A DNA stretch of 64,000 bases, taken from positions 2,046,001 through 2,110,000 of the forward strand of contig NZ_JACBZT010000001.1 in NCBI RefSeq assembly GCF_013408985.1. Direction: 5' to 3'. Within the stretch, counting starts at the first letter, position 1, and each line of letters opens with the position of its first letter. A model generated the notes under the pieces. The model had not been told where the DNA came from, did no database searches, and worked only from the letters and a program-made list of their open reading frames with translations. Positions 1 to 9,794 of this stretch are shown here, piece by piece. This DNA comes from Petropleomorpha daqingensis. Lineage in GTDB: Bacteria > Actinomycetota > Actinomycetes > Mycobacteriales > Geodermatophilaceae. The translations under genes and the position numbers were made by a program.

Positions 1-361
1 AACTGGCGTCGACGGCCAGGAGCATCGCCGAGTCGAAGCGGTCGGCGGTCATCTCGACGTGCGCGAGGTAGGCCATGGCCAGGGCGGTCTCGGCGGTGGG
101 CGGGCACTTCTCGAGCGCCTCCCGCGCGCAGCCGGCCGCCTCGGCAGCGATCTCGCCGTCGCCGTCGAGCAGCCCGCGCCGGGCGGTGAGCACGTGCCGC
201 CACCCGACCCAGCGCGGTTCCGTCGCCGCGACGAGGGCCGGCTCGGCGTCGTCGAGGGCGGCGCGGAACGCGGTGGGGTCCTCGTGGTCGCTCGCGGTGA
301 GCAGACGCCACAGCGCAGCCTCGAGGTCACCCTCGGTCACTCGCGCGGGGCCCGGCGTCAC
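1..361 (-). CDS. N-terminal fragment of a TPR-like protein, possibly a GGDEF signalling protein
   Basis: A minus-strand frame runs off the left edge of the window. It starts at GTG 361, preceded at good spacing by a GGAGGG ribosome site; a second GTG lies at 340. About 120 residues are visible and they are soluble, Ala/Glu/Leu-rich and helical (…EAALWRLLTASDHEDPTAF…, …WRHVLTARRGLL…). This looks like a TPR-type helical repeat region. Similar N-termini precede GGDEF domains in Geodermatophilaceae, but no GGDEF domain is present here, so the link to c-di-GMP is only a guess. It is divergent from pheA, with a gap of about 120 bp. Other plus-strand frames here look like antisense shadows. Confidence 0.6.
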   Translation of the reverse strand, partial: MTPGPARVTEGDLEAALWRLLTASDHEDPTAFRAALDDAEPALVAATEPRWVGWRHVLTARRGLLDGDGEIAAEAAGCAREALEKCPPTAETALAMAYLAHVEMTADRFDSAMLLAVDAS

Positions 362-483
362 GCTTCCCTCCGCTCGACGGGTGTCCCCGGCCCGGATCGC
401 CCGATCGGCCGGTGGGGAGGCGACGCTCCCCAGGTGGGGCATGCACTCCGCGACGACAGCACTACCCTGCCCGGGTGCCCGGA

Positions 484-1425
484 ATGCCTGCTCGCCCGAC
501 GCCGACGCGATTCGCCTACCTCGGGCCCGAGGGTACCTTCGCCGAAGCGGCTCTGAGCAGGGCAGTTCCCGCCACGGAGGGACGCCGGCACCCCCAGCCG
601 AGTGTCCCGGCCGCGCTGGCCGCCGTCCGATCGGGCGACGCGGACGCCGCCGTGGTCCCCATGGAGAACTCGGTCGAGGGTTCGGTGCCCGCGACGATGG
701 ACGGCCTGGCCGACGGCGACCCCCTCGTGATCACGCAGGAGGTGGTGCTGCCGGTGACCATGACGCTGGTCGCCCGGGCCGGCACCGCGCTGGCCGACGT
801 CCGCTCCCTGGCCAGCCACCCGCACGCGCTCGCGCAGTCCGCCCGGTGGATCGCCGAGCACCTCCCGCAGGTCGCGCCGCTGCCCACGACGTCCACCGCG
901 GCCGCGGCCGCAGCCGTCGCGGCGGGGGAGTTCGACGCCGCCGTGTGCGCGCCGATCGCCGCCGAGCGGTACGGCCTGGCCACGCTGGTCGACGACATCG
1001 CCGACTTCCCCGGGGCGGCCACCCGGTTCGTGCTGGTGGAGCCGCCGGGCCGGCTGCCGGAGCCGACCGGCAACGACAAGACGTCGCTGGTCGCGGTCGT
1101 CGGCGACCGCACGGGCGCGCTGCTGGAGCTGCTGCGGGAGTTCGCCGTCCGGGAGATCAGCCTGACCCGGATCGAGTCCCGGCCGACGCGCGAGCGGATC
1201 GGCACCTACTCCTTCTCCCTGGACTGCGAGGGGCACGTGGCCGACCGCCGGGTCGCCGAGGCGCTGGCGGCGCTGCACCGGGTCTGCGACGAGATGCGCT
1301 TCCTGGGCTCCTACCCGCGGGCCGACGGCCGGACGAACAGGCCGGTGCCGCCCGTCGCCCAGGACCCGGCCTTCGCCGACGCGGAGTCCTGGCTGGCACG
1401 GGTGCGCGGAGGCGCCGCGTCCTGA
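484..1425 (+). CDS. pheA: Prephenate dehydratase
   Basis: Converts prephenate to phenylpyruvate in phenylalanine biosynthesis in the cytosol. The 313-residue length matches a monofunctional actinobacterial PheA without a chorismate mutase domain. The catalytic domain opens with FAYLGPEGTFAEAAL and contains the characteristic TRF triad near residues 180-182 (AATRFVLVEPP). An ACT domain begins near residue 197 (NDKTSLVAVV) and carries the ESRP phenylalanine-binding motif at about 231-234, so feedback inhibition by phenylalanine is expected. I chose ATG 484; an in-frame GTG lies at 475 and neither has a strong ribosome site. It stands alone, with an MMPL gene convergent downstream. Confidence 0.93.
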   Translation: MPARPTPTRFAYLGPEGTFAEAALSRAVPATEGRRHPQPSVPAALAAVRSGDADAAVVPMENSVEGSVPATMDGLADGDPLVITQEVVLPVTMTLVARAGTALADVRSLASHPHALAQSARWIAEHLPQVAPLPTTSTAAAAAAVAAGEFDAAVCAPIAAERYGLATLVDDIADFPGAATRFVLVEPPGRLPEPTGNDKTSLVAVVGDRTGALLELLREFAVREISLTRIESRPTRERIGTYSFSLDCEGHVADRRVAEALAALHRVCDEMRFLGSYPRADGRTNRPVPPVAQDPAFADAESWLARVRGGAAS

Positions 1426-1503
1426 CATCGCGGTCCAGTCTCGCGGCTCGACCTGCGGGATCAAGCCGACGCACCGGGGATGTGGCGGACCGATCCGTCC
1501 GGT

Positions 1504-3585
1504 TCAGTGGCGGGAGGAGAGCCGGCTCGGCCACCAGGTGCGGTCGCCCAGCAGGTGCACCGCGGCGGGGACGGTCAGCGACCGGACGACGACGGTGTCG
1601 AGCAGGACGCCGAAGCCGACCAGGAACGCCAGCTGGTTGAGGATCAGCAGGGGCAGGACGGCGAGGGTGCCGAACGTGGCCGCCAGCACCAGCCCGGCGC
1701 TGGTGATCACGCCGCCGGTGACCGCGAGCGCGCGCAGGACGCCGACGCGCGTGCCGGCGGCGACGGACTCCTCGCGGGCCCGGCTCATCAGGAAGATGTT
1801 GTAGTCGACGCCCAGCGCGACGAGGAACACGAACCCGATGAGCAGGACGCCGGGGTCGCTGCTGGGGAAGTCGAGGAGGTGCTGGAACACCAGCGCCGAG
1901 ACGCCCACGGTGGCGGCGACGCTGAGCGCGACCGACAGGACCAGCACGACGGGGGCGACCAGCGCCCGGAGCAGCACGGCCAGCACGAGGCCTACGACCA
2001 GCAGGACGGTCGGCACGATGACCGCGAGGTCGCGGGTACCGGCCTCGCGGGCGTCGAGCGAGCTGGCCGTCGTCCCGCCGACCAGGGCGTCCGGGGTGAC
2101 CCCGCGGACCGCCGTCCGCAGCTGCCCCACGACGTCGAGGGCCGCGTCGCTGTCGGGTGCCTCGGCGAGCGTGGCGTCGATGCGGACGAGGCCGTCCACG
2201 ACGACGGGCTCCGCGTCCGCCGTCGGCGGCCCCTGCTCCCCGGTGTAGGGGGCGACGGCGGCGACGCCGTCGACGTCGGCGGCCGCCGCGGCGACGTCCT
2301 CCCAGGTCCGCTCGGGCGTGATCACGACCGCCGGGCTGGCGCTGCCGGCGTCGAAGTGCCGGGCCAGCGTCTCCTGGCCGACCGTCGCCTCGGACCCGCC
2401 GCGGAGGGCGTCGGTGAGGGAGATCCCGCGGACGTCGAAAGTGGGGGCGAACGCGGCGGCGACGGCGAGGCCGATCACGCTCCACACCAGCACGCGTGCC
2501 GGGCGCCGTCCGACGAAGCCGGCCACCCGCTGCCAGCCGCGCCCGTGGGGCTGCTCGTCGCCGTAGCGCGGGCGGAACGGCCAGAAGGCGACCCGGCCGA
2601 GGAGGACCAGGGCGGCGGGCAGGAAGGTCAGCGCGGCGACCATCGCCAGCAGGATGCTGACCGCCGAGATCGGGCCGAGGCCGCGGTTGGACTTCAGGTC
2701 GGAGAGCAGCAGGCAGAGGACGCCGAGGATCACGGTGGCGCCGGAGGCCACGATCGGCTCCCACGACCGGCGCAGGGCGGTCCGCATGGCGTCGAACCGG
2801 GACTGCTCGCGGCGCAGCTCCTCGCGGAAGCGGGAGACCAGCAGCAGCCCGTAGTCGGTTGCGGCGCCGACGACCAGGATCGAGGCGATGCCCTGGCTCT
2901 GGCCGTTGACCGTGATCCAGCCCTGCCTCGCCAGGACGTAGGCGACGGCGACCGAGGCGGACAGCGCCAGCCCGGCCGTGCCGATCACCAGCAGCGGCAG
3001 GATCGGGCTGCGGTAGACGACGACCAGGATGAGCAGGACCACCCCGAACGCGGCCGCCAGCAGCAGGCCGTCGATGCCGGCGAAGCCGTTCGCGAAGTCG
3101 GCGAACAGCCCGCCGGGGCCGGTCACGTACGCCGTGGTGCCGGTGACGCCCGGCAGGGCGCGCAGCTCGGCGACGAGGTCGCCCAGCGCATCCCCGAGGT
3201 CCGGACGCAACGGGAGCACGGCCTCGACCGCCTCGCCGTCCTCCGACGGGATCGGCGGCGACGCCTCGCCGGTGGTGGCGTCGGCGTCCTCGGCGATCCG
3301 CACCGCCCGGTCGAGGCGCTGCGCGATCTCCGCCTGCGCAGCGGCGTCGACCGGGCCGCCGTCGGACTCCCAGAGCAGGACCACGGGCAGGCTGCGCTCG
3401 GTGTCGAACCGGCGCAGCAGCTCGGTGACGCGGGTGGACTCCGCGCTGTCGGGCAGGAAGGCGGCGTTGTCGTTCTCCTGGACGGCGCTCAGCTTCCCGT
3501 TGAACGAGCCCAGCGGTCCGCCGAGCCCCAGCCAGAGCAGGACGACGAGTGCCGGCAGGAGCCAGCGGAGCGTGCGGCGAGCCAT
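1504..3585 (-). CDS. MMPL-family RND transporter
   Basis: A 693-residue integral membrane protein of the MMPL/RND superfamily, expected to export lipids or hydrophobic compounds using the proton gradient. It has the standard duplicated layout: an N-terminal membrane segment, a periplasmic loop, a block of membrane helices, then the same again. Each half keeps an Asp-Tyr pair of the proton relay, GAATDYGLLLVSRF near residue 244 and GVDYNIFLMSRAREE near residue 593. It is shorter than mycobacterial MmpL proteins and lacks their long C-terminal tails. It starts at ATG 3585 and is divergent from a MarR gene; the 79-bp gap contains a dyad, so MarR control is likely. The substrate is unknown. Confidence 0.9.
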   Translation of the reverse strand: MARRTLRWLLPALVVLLWLGLGGPLGSFNGKLSAVQENDNAAFLPDSAESTRVTELLRRFDTERSLPVVLLWESDGGPVDAAAQAEIAQRLDRAVRIAEDADATTGEASPPIPSEDGEAVEAVLPLRPDLGDALGDLVAELRALPGVTGTTAYVTGPGGLFADFANGFAGIDGLLLAAAFGVVLLILVVVYRSPILPLLVIGTAGLALSASVAVAYVLARQGWITVNGQSQGIASILVVGAATDYGLLLVSRFREELRREQSRFDAMRTALRRSWEPIVASGATVILGVLCLLLSDLKSNRGLGPISAVSILLAMVAALTFLPAALVLLGRVAFWPFRPRYGDEQPHGRGWQRVAGFVGRRPARVLVWSVIGLAVAAAFAPTFDVRGISLTDALRGGSEATVGQETLARHFDAGSASPAVVITPERTWEDVAAAAADVDGVAAVAPYTGEQGPPTADAEPVVVDGLVRIDATLAEAPDSDAALDVVGQLRTAVRGVTPDALVGGTTASSLDAREAGTRDLAVIVPTVLLVVGLVLAVLLRALVAPVVLVLSVALSVAATVGVSALVFQHLLDFPSSDPGVLLIGFVFLVALGVDYNIFLMSRAREESVAAGTRVGVLRALAVTGGVITSAGLVLAATFGTLAVLPLLILNQLAFLVGFGVLLDTVVVRSLTVPAAVHLLGDRTWWPSRLSSRH

Positions 3586-3607
3586 GAAATCCCTCGACGG
3601 TCGACTA

Positions 3608-3622
3608 TCTCGATGGCCGAGA
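3608..3622. promoter_or_regulatory. Probable MarR operator dyad
   Basis: In the 79-bp gap between the divergent MMPL and MarR genes lies TCTCG-ATGGC-CGAGA, with perfect 5-bp arms. ATCTC (3607-3611) and GAGAT (3621-3625) add an overlapping outer dyad. The size, spacing and position fit a MarR dimer site controlling both genes. Binding by the adjacent MarR is inferred from position only. Confidence 0.55.
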
Positions 3623-3664
3623 GATTAGAGGAGTGAGAGACTGCGGGCCAACGGAGGGGGTTCG

Positions 3665-4117
3665 GTGGACGAGACGCGGGCCGAGCTGGCGCTGATGCTG
3701 CGGCGGCTCACTGTCGAGCTGGACGCGGTGGGGCAGCGCTTCGCCGGGCTGCACGGACTCGGCCGCACCGACGTCCGGGCGCTCGTCGCGATCATGGACG
3801 CCGCCCGGGCGGGGCGGCCGATGACCGCCGGCGCGCTGGGCACGGCCGTCGAGCTGTCCTCGGCGTCGGTGACCGCCCTGGTCGACCGGCTGGAGCGGGT
3901 CGGGCACGTCGAGCGGGTGCGCGACGAGCACGACCGGCGCCGGGTCGTGCTGGAGATGACGCCCTCGGCGATGGCGGCCGGTGGGGAGTTCTTCGGCGGG
4001 CTGCAGCGGGACCTCGTCGCGGCCATGGCGTCCTACTCCGACGAGGAGCTGGCCGTCGTCCGCCGGTTCCTCGAGGAGATGACCGAGGTCATCGTCGGCC
4101 ACCAGAAGGCGGACTAG
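3665..4117 (+). CDS. MarR-family transcriptional regulator
   Basis: A 150-residue winged-helix regulator. The DNA-binding part includes GALGTAVELSSASVTALVDRLERVG followed by the wing RVRDEHDRRRVVLEMT, typical of MarR, with helical dimerisation ends on both sides. GTG 3665 has a GGAGGG ribosome site. It is transcribed away from the MMPL exporter and probably represses both genes until a ligand, perhaps an export substrate, binds. Its stop codon overlaps the convergent stop of the downstream GroES-like gene by 4 nt (CTAG). Confidence 0.88.
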   Translation: MDETRAELALMLRRLTVELDAVGQRFAGLHGLGRTDVRALVAIMDAARAGRPMTAGALGTAVELSSASVTALVDRLERVGHVERVRDEHDRRRVVLEMTPSAMAAGGEFFGGLQRDLVAAMASYSDEELAVVRRFLEEMTEVIVGHQKAD

Positions 4118-4440
4118 AGGTAGAGGCCGGTCGATTCCTCGATGCGCTCGGCGGCGACGGCGTGCACGTCGCGCTCGCGCAGGATGATCAGGTCCTCGCC
4201 GTGCACCTCGACCTCGTGCTGGTCCTCGGGGGAGAACAGCACCTGGTCGCCGACCTTCACCTGGCGGACGCTGGAGCCGACACCGCGCGCCTCGCCCCAG
4301 ATCAGCCGCTTGGCCACCTGCGCGGTGGCCGGGATCAGGATCCCGCCGGTGGAGCGGCGCTCGCCGTCCTCCTTGCGCAGCGCGACCAGGATGCGGTCGT
4401 GCAGCATCTTGATCGGGAGCTTCCCTGCGGTCTCTGACAC
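4114..4440 (-). CDS. GroES-like co-chaperonin
   Basis: About 108 residues with the GroES fold: LHDRILVALRKEDGERRSTGGILIP, the mobile-loop region, then VGDQVLFSPEDQHEVEVHGEDLIILRERDV. It lacks the usual KPLxDRV opening and the AKEKPQ-type segment of housekeeping GroES and has no groEL beside it. It is therefore best regarded as a solitary paralogue rather than the main co-chaperonin. I chose GTG 4440; TTG 4449 is in frame and adds three residues. It lies 16 bp downstream of the metallopeptidase gene on the same strand and may be the last gene of the guaB1 transcript. Confidence 0.78.
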   Translation of the reverse strand: MSETAGKLPIKMLHDRILVALRKEDGERRSTGGILIPATAQVAKRLIWGEARGVGSSVRQVKVGDQVLFSPEDQHEVEVHGEDLIILRERDVHAVAAERIEESTGLYL

Positions 4441-4456
4441 GCCGATCAAGCTAGTC

Positions 4457-6255
<1,799 letters not shown>

Positions 6256-6300
6256 TCAACCTGGTTGACGATAGGGCGATGTGGGTGCAGGCTGCCGCCC

Positions 6301-6675
6301 ATGGCTGTGATCCCTGCTCCTTCCGCCCCGACCCACGAGCTGGGCGGTGCCCGGTTCACCTCGCTCGCCACGCCGTCCCGCGGCTCGAGCGACACCAGCG
6401 TCTGGCTGGTCGAGATCACCCCGGGGACACCGGGCGCGCCCCACCGGCTCACCCGCGAGGAGGTCTTCGTCGTCCTGGCCGGACGGGCTTCGGTGAGCCT
6501 GGACGCCGAGGTGTCCGTGGCAGAGGCCGGGGACGCGATCGTCGTCCCGGCGGGCGTGCCGTTCGCCTTGGCGGCCGCGGGGGACGAGCCGCTGCGGGCG
6601 CTCTGCTGCCTGCCGACCGGTGGGCAGGCGCAACTGGCGGACGGCGAGCCGTTCACCCCGCCGTGGGCCCGGTGA
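6301..6675 (+). CDS. Cupin-domain protein
   Basis: A 124-residue single-cupin protein. The first cupin motif is visible as PGTPGAPHRLTREEVFVVLAGRASV, with the His and Glu metal ligands partly conserved, and the second as AGDAIVVPAGVPFALAAAGDEP. The second motif has Phe where a metal-binding His is usual, so metal binding and enzymatic activity are doubtful; a small-molecule binding role is possible. It is followed at a 3-nt overlap by a MarR gene, suggesting a sensor/regulator pair. ATG 6301 is the clear start. Confidence 0.82.
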   Translation: MAVIPAPSAPTHELGGARFTSLATPSRGSSDTSVWLVEITPGTPGAPHRLTREEVFVVLAGRASVSLDAEVSVAEAGDAIVVPAGVPFALAAAGDEPLRALCCLPTGGQAQLADGEPFTPPWAR

Positions 6676-7133
6676 GCGAACCGCCCGTCCCGCTGGCCCG
6701 GCTGTTCGCCATGGCCTACCGGCTGCTGGTCGACGACCTGCACGAGCGCCTGGCCGGCCGCGGCTGGGTCGGTGTCCGGCCCGCGTTCGGCTACGTGCTG
6801 CTGGCCCTGCGCGCCGGACCGGTCTCGCTGCGCGACCTGCCCGTCGCGCTCGGCACCAGCAAGCAGGCGGTGTCCAAGCTCGTCGACGCGATGGTCGCGG
6901 CGGGGTTCGTGGAGCGGGCGGCCGATCCGGCCGACTCGCGCGCGAAGCGGGTCCAGCTCTCGGCGCGAGGGCGCGCGCTGCTCGCCGACGTCGAGGAGAT
7001 CTGGGCCGAGCTGGAGCGCGGCTGGGCCGAGGCGCTGGGCGAGCGCCGGGTGGAGGACCTGCGCGCCGACCTCACCGAGGTCCTGCGCGCCGCGCACGGC
7101 GGGACGCTCCCCGCGGTGCGCACGGTCAGCTGA
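6672..7133 (+). CDS. MarR-family transcriptional regulator
   Basis: A 153-residue MarR protein. The recognition region reads LRDLPVALGTSKQAVSKLVDAMVAAGFVERAADPADSRAKRVQLS, typical of the winged helix, and the C-terminal helix is long and charged. GTG 6672 overlaps the cupin stop (GTGA), so the two are translationally coupled and probably act together. The 3' end overlaps the convergent DsbA-like gene by 8 nt. No clear operator was recognised upstream of the cupin gene. Confidence 0.87.
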   Translation: MSEPPVPLARLFAMAYRLLVDDLHERLAGRGWVGVRPAFGYVLLALRAGPVSLRDLPVALGTSKQAVSKLVDAMVAAGFVERAADPADSRAKRVQLSARGRALLADVEEIWAELERGWAEALGERRVEDLRADLTEVLRAAHGGTLPAVRTVS

Positions 7134-7806
7134 CGCCGACCGGCTCCAGCGCGGCCCGCACGAGGTCGTCGTATACGGTCGGGTCGTCGTCGAGCAGCAC
7201 GGGCGTGCCGTGCGGCATCGGGCCGCCGTTCCAGCCGGTGCGCGTGCCGGGGTTGCAGACGGCGGTGCCGTCGGATCGGACGACGGTGCCGCTGCACGGC
7301 GCTGCGCCGGCGCGGGCGGCGGCGAAATCGGCCATGACCGCCGCCCGGAACCGCCCGCTGTCGAGCGCCGCGGCGAGCTGGTCGACATCGACGTCCGGGC
7401 AGGCGGCGGCAGCGGCGAGCACCTCGTGCCGCAAGGAGATGCAGCGCGAACGGGAGAAGAACGCCCGGCGGAGCTCGAGGTCGAGCTGTTCTGCGCCCCG
7501 TGTCGAGCTCTCGCCGGCCGCCCGCACCGCCTCCAGCGCCAGCAGGCTCGTCACCGGGTACTCCTCGGCACGGCCCTGCCACAGCGACCACCCGAACCCC
7601 GGTGTCAGCGACGCGCAGAGCGGGATCTCGGCGTCGACCACCCGCCGCGCGATCGGGCGCTCCAGCAGCAGCTCCAGCGGGAACGCCCGGTGCACGAGGG
7701 AGAGCTCGTCGTCCGCCCCGGCGCGTGCCCTCGCCTCGTGCAGCCGGAGCACGACCACGGTCGCCCAGGGGCAGACCAGGTCGCTGTAGACGACGAGCCC
7801 GGCCAT
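7126..7806 (-). CDS. DsbA-family thioredoxin-fold oxidoreductase
   Basis: A 226-residue protein of the DsbA/FrnE group. It opens with VVYSDLVCPWATVV, so the active site is CPWA: a single Cys without the resolving Cys of CxxC. A helical insertion follows and the C-terminus returns to the thioredoxin fold (NPGTRTGWNGGPMPHGTPVLL). Monothiol members of this family often work with low-molecular-weight thiols, which in actinobacteria means mycothiol. It is the last gene of a three-gene unit; its ATG shares one base with the TGA of the preceding mycothiol-type enzyme. No signal peptide is seen, so it is cytosolic. Confidence 0.83.
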   Translation of the reverse strand: MAGLVVYSDLVCPWATVVVLRLHEARARAGADDELSLVHRAFPLELLLERPIARRVVDAEIPLCASLTPGFGWSLWQGRAEEYPVTSLLALEAVRAAGESSTRGAEQLDLELRRAFFSRSRCISLRHEVLAAAAACPDVDVDQLAAALDSGRFRAAVMADFAAARAGAAPCSGTVVRSDGTAVCNPGTRTGWNGGPMPHGTPVLLDDDPTVYDDLVRAALEPVGVS

Positions 7807-8549
7807 CAGAACGGCACCGGGTGCGTCAGCAGGCCCGTGCCCTCGTCCCGTCCGGACAGCACCCGCGCGAACTCGACCGCGTCGAGGGTGAGCTGCTCGC
7901 CGTCCTGGCCGTGCGACCAGGTGCCGCCGGCCGGGCCGGTCAGCGTCAGCCGGTAGGGCTGCCCGTGCGTGGCCGCCCACTCCGCGACGACGTCGGCGAC
8001 GATCCGCCCGTCGTGGTCGGCGGTGAGCTCCAGCGGCCGCCCGGTGGCGCGGGCGAGGTCGACCCGGTGCAGCCACGCATCGCGGGTGTAGATGCAGTCC
8101 ATGAGGTAGCCGAGCGGGCGGGTGCCCAGGGGTGGGCCGAACGGGATCCGGACCGCGCGCACCGGTGCCGGGATCCGGCCGCGGGCGCGGACCGCGCGGA
8201 CGCCGACGTCGGCCAGGTCGCGCACCAGCTGATCCGGTGCGAGGTCGGCGCGCTCCTGCACGTGCACAGCGGTCATGCCGTCGATGTCCGGCGCGCCCGG
8301 CCGCAACCGACGGCCGAGCTTCTGCTGCCTCCGCAGCTCGCGGATGCTCGCCGAGCCCTCCGCGTTGCCGACCAGGTGGGCCACGAGGTCGCGCACGTCC
8401 CACTCCGTGCAGTCGGTCGGCCGGCGCCAGTCCTCGTCGGACAGCCCCGCGAGCAGCTCGCCCAGTCGCCGGTACTCCTCGGCCGACGCGGCCATCCAGT
8501 CGCGGTGCTGCATCGGCTGCTCCGTCCTCGACGTCGTCCCGGCGCTCAT
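7806..8549 (-). CDS. Maleylpyruvate isomerase/DinB-family mycothiol-dependent enzyme
   Basis: A 247-residue protein with the four-helix DinB-like fold of mycothiol-dependent enzymes. N-terminal signatures are CTEWDVRDLVAHLVGNAEG and YLMDCIYTRDAWLHRVDLARATG, supplying the His and Asp/His metal ligands typical of this family, and a smaller C-terminal domain follows. Family members use mycothiol as cofactor or co-substrate for isomerisation, conjugation or detoxification; the substrate here is unknown. ATG 8549 overlaps the upstream cupin stop (ATGA), and the stop shares one base with the DsbA-like ATG, so the three genes are translated as a coupled unit. Confidence 0.85.
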   Translation of the reverse strand: MSAGTTSRTEQPMQHRDWMAASAEEYRRLGELLAGLSDEDWRRPTDCTEWDVRDLVAHLVGNAEGSASIRELRRQQKLGRRLRPGAPDIDGMTAVHVQERADLAPDQLVRDLADVGVRAVRARGRIPAPVRAVRIPFGPPLGTRPLGYLMDCIYTRDAWLHRVDLARATGRPLELTADHDGRIVADVVAEWAATHGQPYRLTLTGPAGGTWSHGQDGEQLTLDAVEFARVLSGRDEGTGLLTHPVPF

Positions 8550-9055
8550 GCCAGCACCAGCCCGTGCGTCTGCGCCAGCCGCGGCACCGAGGTGGGGTCG
8601 ACCTCGAGGTCGAACCGCGCGGCGACCTCGGCGAGCCGGTCCAGGTCGGGCGGCCCGTCGACGGCCAGGACCTCGCCGAGAGCGGCGAAGTACTGCTCGA
8701 AGCCACCGGGGGTGATGACCTCCAGGAGCCGGGCGGGTTCGTCGCCGGCGTTCCAGAACGCGTGCGGGACGCCGCGCGGCTTGAGGACGAGATCGCCGGC
8801 CCAGGCGATCGACGAGCGGCCGCCGATCTCGACGCCGACCGCGCCGCTCAGCACGAACGACCACTCGTCCTCGTGGGTGTGCGTGTGCACGGGGCTGCCC
8901 AGGGCTCGCGGAGCCAGGTCGTGGACGACGAAGGCCGGCCCGCCCGCGGTGTCGTCGCGGCCGGCGAGCAGCAGCGCGCCGAGCGGTCCCTCCAGCAGCG
9001 GGACGGCGTCGCCTGCGGGCACGAGGCCTGCGCGGGCGGTGGACGGGACGGTCAT
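8546..9055 (-). CDS. Cupin-domain protein (quercetinase-like)
   Basis: A 169-residue protein with a well-conserved cupin: SPVHTHTHEDEWSFVLSGAVGVEIG supplies three His and one Glu metal ligands, and LKPRGVPHAFWNAGDEPARLLEV gives the second motif with its His. It could therefore be an active metal-dependent dioxygenase or isomerase, unlike the cupin at 6.3 kb. A helical C-terminal extension follows. It is the first gene of the cupin/mycothiol-enzyme/DsbA operon, transcribed away from tetR across a gap containing two matching operators. Confidence 0.85.
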   Translation of the reverse strand: MTVPSTARAGLVPAGDAVPLLEGPLGALLLAGRDDTAGGPAFVVHDLAPRALGSPVHTHTHEDEWSFVLSGAVGVEIGGRSSIAWAGDLVLKPRGVPHAFWNAGDEPARLLEVITPGGFEQYFAALGEVLAVDGPPDLDRLAEVAARFDLEVDPTSVPRLAQTHGLVLA

Positions 9056-9077
9056 GGGGCCTCTTCGGACGGGTTTT

Positions 9078-9092
9078 CCTAACGGTGTTCGG
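9078..9092. promoter_or_regulatory. TetR operator, cupin-proximal copy
   Basis: CCTAACGGTGTTCGG is a 15-bp near-palindrome: 6-bp arms around GGT with one mismatch. It sits 23 bp upstream of the cupin start. It is almost the same as the copy at 9131-9145, differing only at one position in each outer arm. A TetR dimer bound here would cover the operon promoter. Assignment to the adjacent TetR is by position. Confidence 0.65.
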
Positions 9093-9130
9093 AACAGTCC
9101 TCCGACCGCTTTCGACTGTCAATAGCTTTT

Positions 9131-9145
9131 CCGAACGGTGTTAGG
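9131..9145. promoter_or_regulatory. TetR operator, tetR-proximal copy
   Basis: CCGAACGGTGTTAGG is the second copy of the 15-bp operator and ends 8 bp before the tetR start codon. Its start is 53 bp from that of the first copy, about five helical turns, so the two sites lie on the same DNA face. This suggests autoregulation plus control of the divergent operon. Confidence 0.65.
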
Positions 9146-9153
9146 ATTCCTGC

Positions 9154-9765
9154 GTGACCGAGACCGCCGTCCCGCGGGACCGCCGTGCCGACCGGCATGC
9201 CGCGACCAAGAGCGAGATCGTCGCCGCCGCCTGGCGGCTGGCGCGTGAGCGCGGCCTCGGGGCCTGGTCGCTCCGCGACGTGGCGCGCGAGGTGGGCATG
9301 CAGGCGCCCTCGCTGTACGGCTACTTCGCGAGCAAGAACGCGGTGTTCGACGCGATGTTCGCGGAGGGCTGCGCCGAGCTCGCGTCCCGCGTCGAGGAGG
9401 CGGCGGCGTCCCCGGCTTCTCCTGTCGAGAAGCTGCGCGCGTCTGCGCCGCTGTTCTTCGACTTCTGCGTGGAGGACCCGGCTCGCTTCCAGCTGCTGTT
9501 CCTCCGCGTCGTGCCCGGCTTCGAGCCGTCCCCCGAGTCGTACGCGCTGGCGCAGATCGCCCTCGACCGGCTGGCCGAGGTGCTGGCTGCCGCAGGCATG
9601 GGTTCCCCGGAGCTGGTCGACCTCTGGACGGCGCTGACGACCGGGCTGGCCAGCCAGCAGGTCAGCAACGACCCGGGCGGGGACCGCTGGCGACGCCTCC
9701 TCGAGCCGGCCGTGGAGATGTTCCTCGCCCGACACCTGCCGGAAGGTGCGCCGGCGCGGAGTTGA
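9154..9765 (+). CDS. TetR/AcrR-family regulator
   Basis: A 203-residue TetR protein. The N-terminal helix-turn-helix is GAWSLRDVAREVGMQAPSLYGYFASKNAVFDAMF (about residues 35-70). The C-terminal ligand domain contains FFDFCVEDPARFQLLFLRVVPGF, resembling the TetR_C_33/WHG group. The GTG start at 9154 lies just 8 bp after an operator, which fits autorepression. It is divergent from the cupin operon, for which it is the obvious regulator. The ligand is unknown. Confidence 0.88.
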   Translation: MTETAVPRDRRADRHAATKSEIVAAAWRLARERGLGAWSLRDVAREVGMQAPSLYGYFASKNAVFDAMFAEGCAELASRVEEAAASPASPVEKLRASAPLFFDFCVEDPARFQLLFLRVVPGFEPSPESYALAQIALDRLAEVLAAAGMGSPELVDLWTALTTGLASQQVSNDPGGDRWRRLLEPAVEMFLARHLPEGAPARS

Positions 9766-9794
9766 GACCCGTCCTCACCATGGCGCCGGCGGTC

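Noticed and set aside
1480-3636. Long plus-strand frame of over 700 codons opposite the MMPL gene
   Set aside because: Its product is a low-complexity Gly/Asp/Arg/Gln-rich string, typical of antisense frames in high-GC DNA, and the minus-strand product is a clear transporter.
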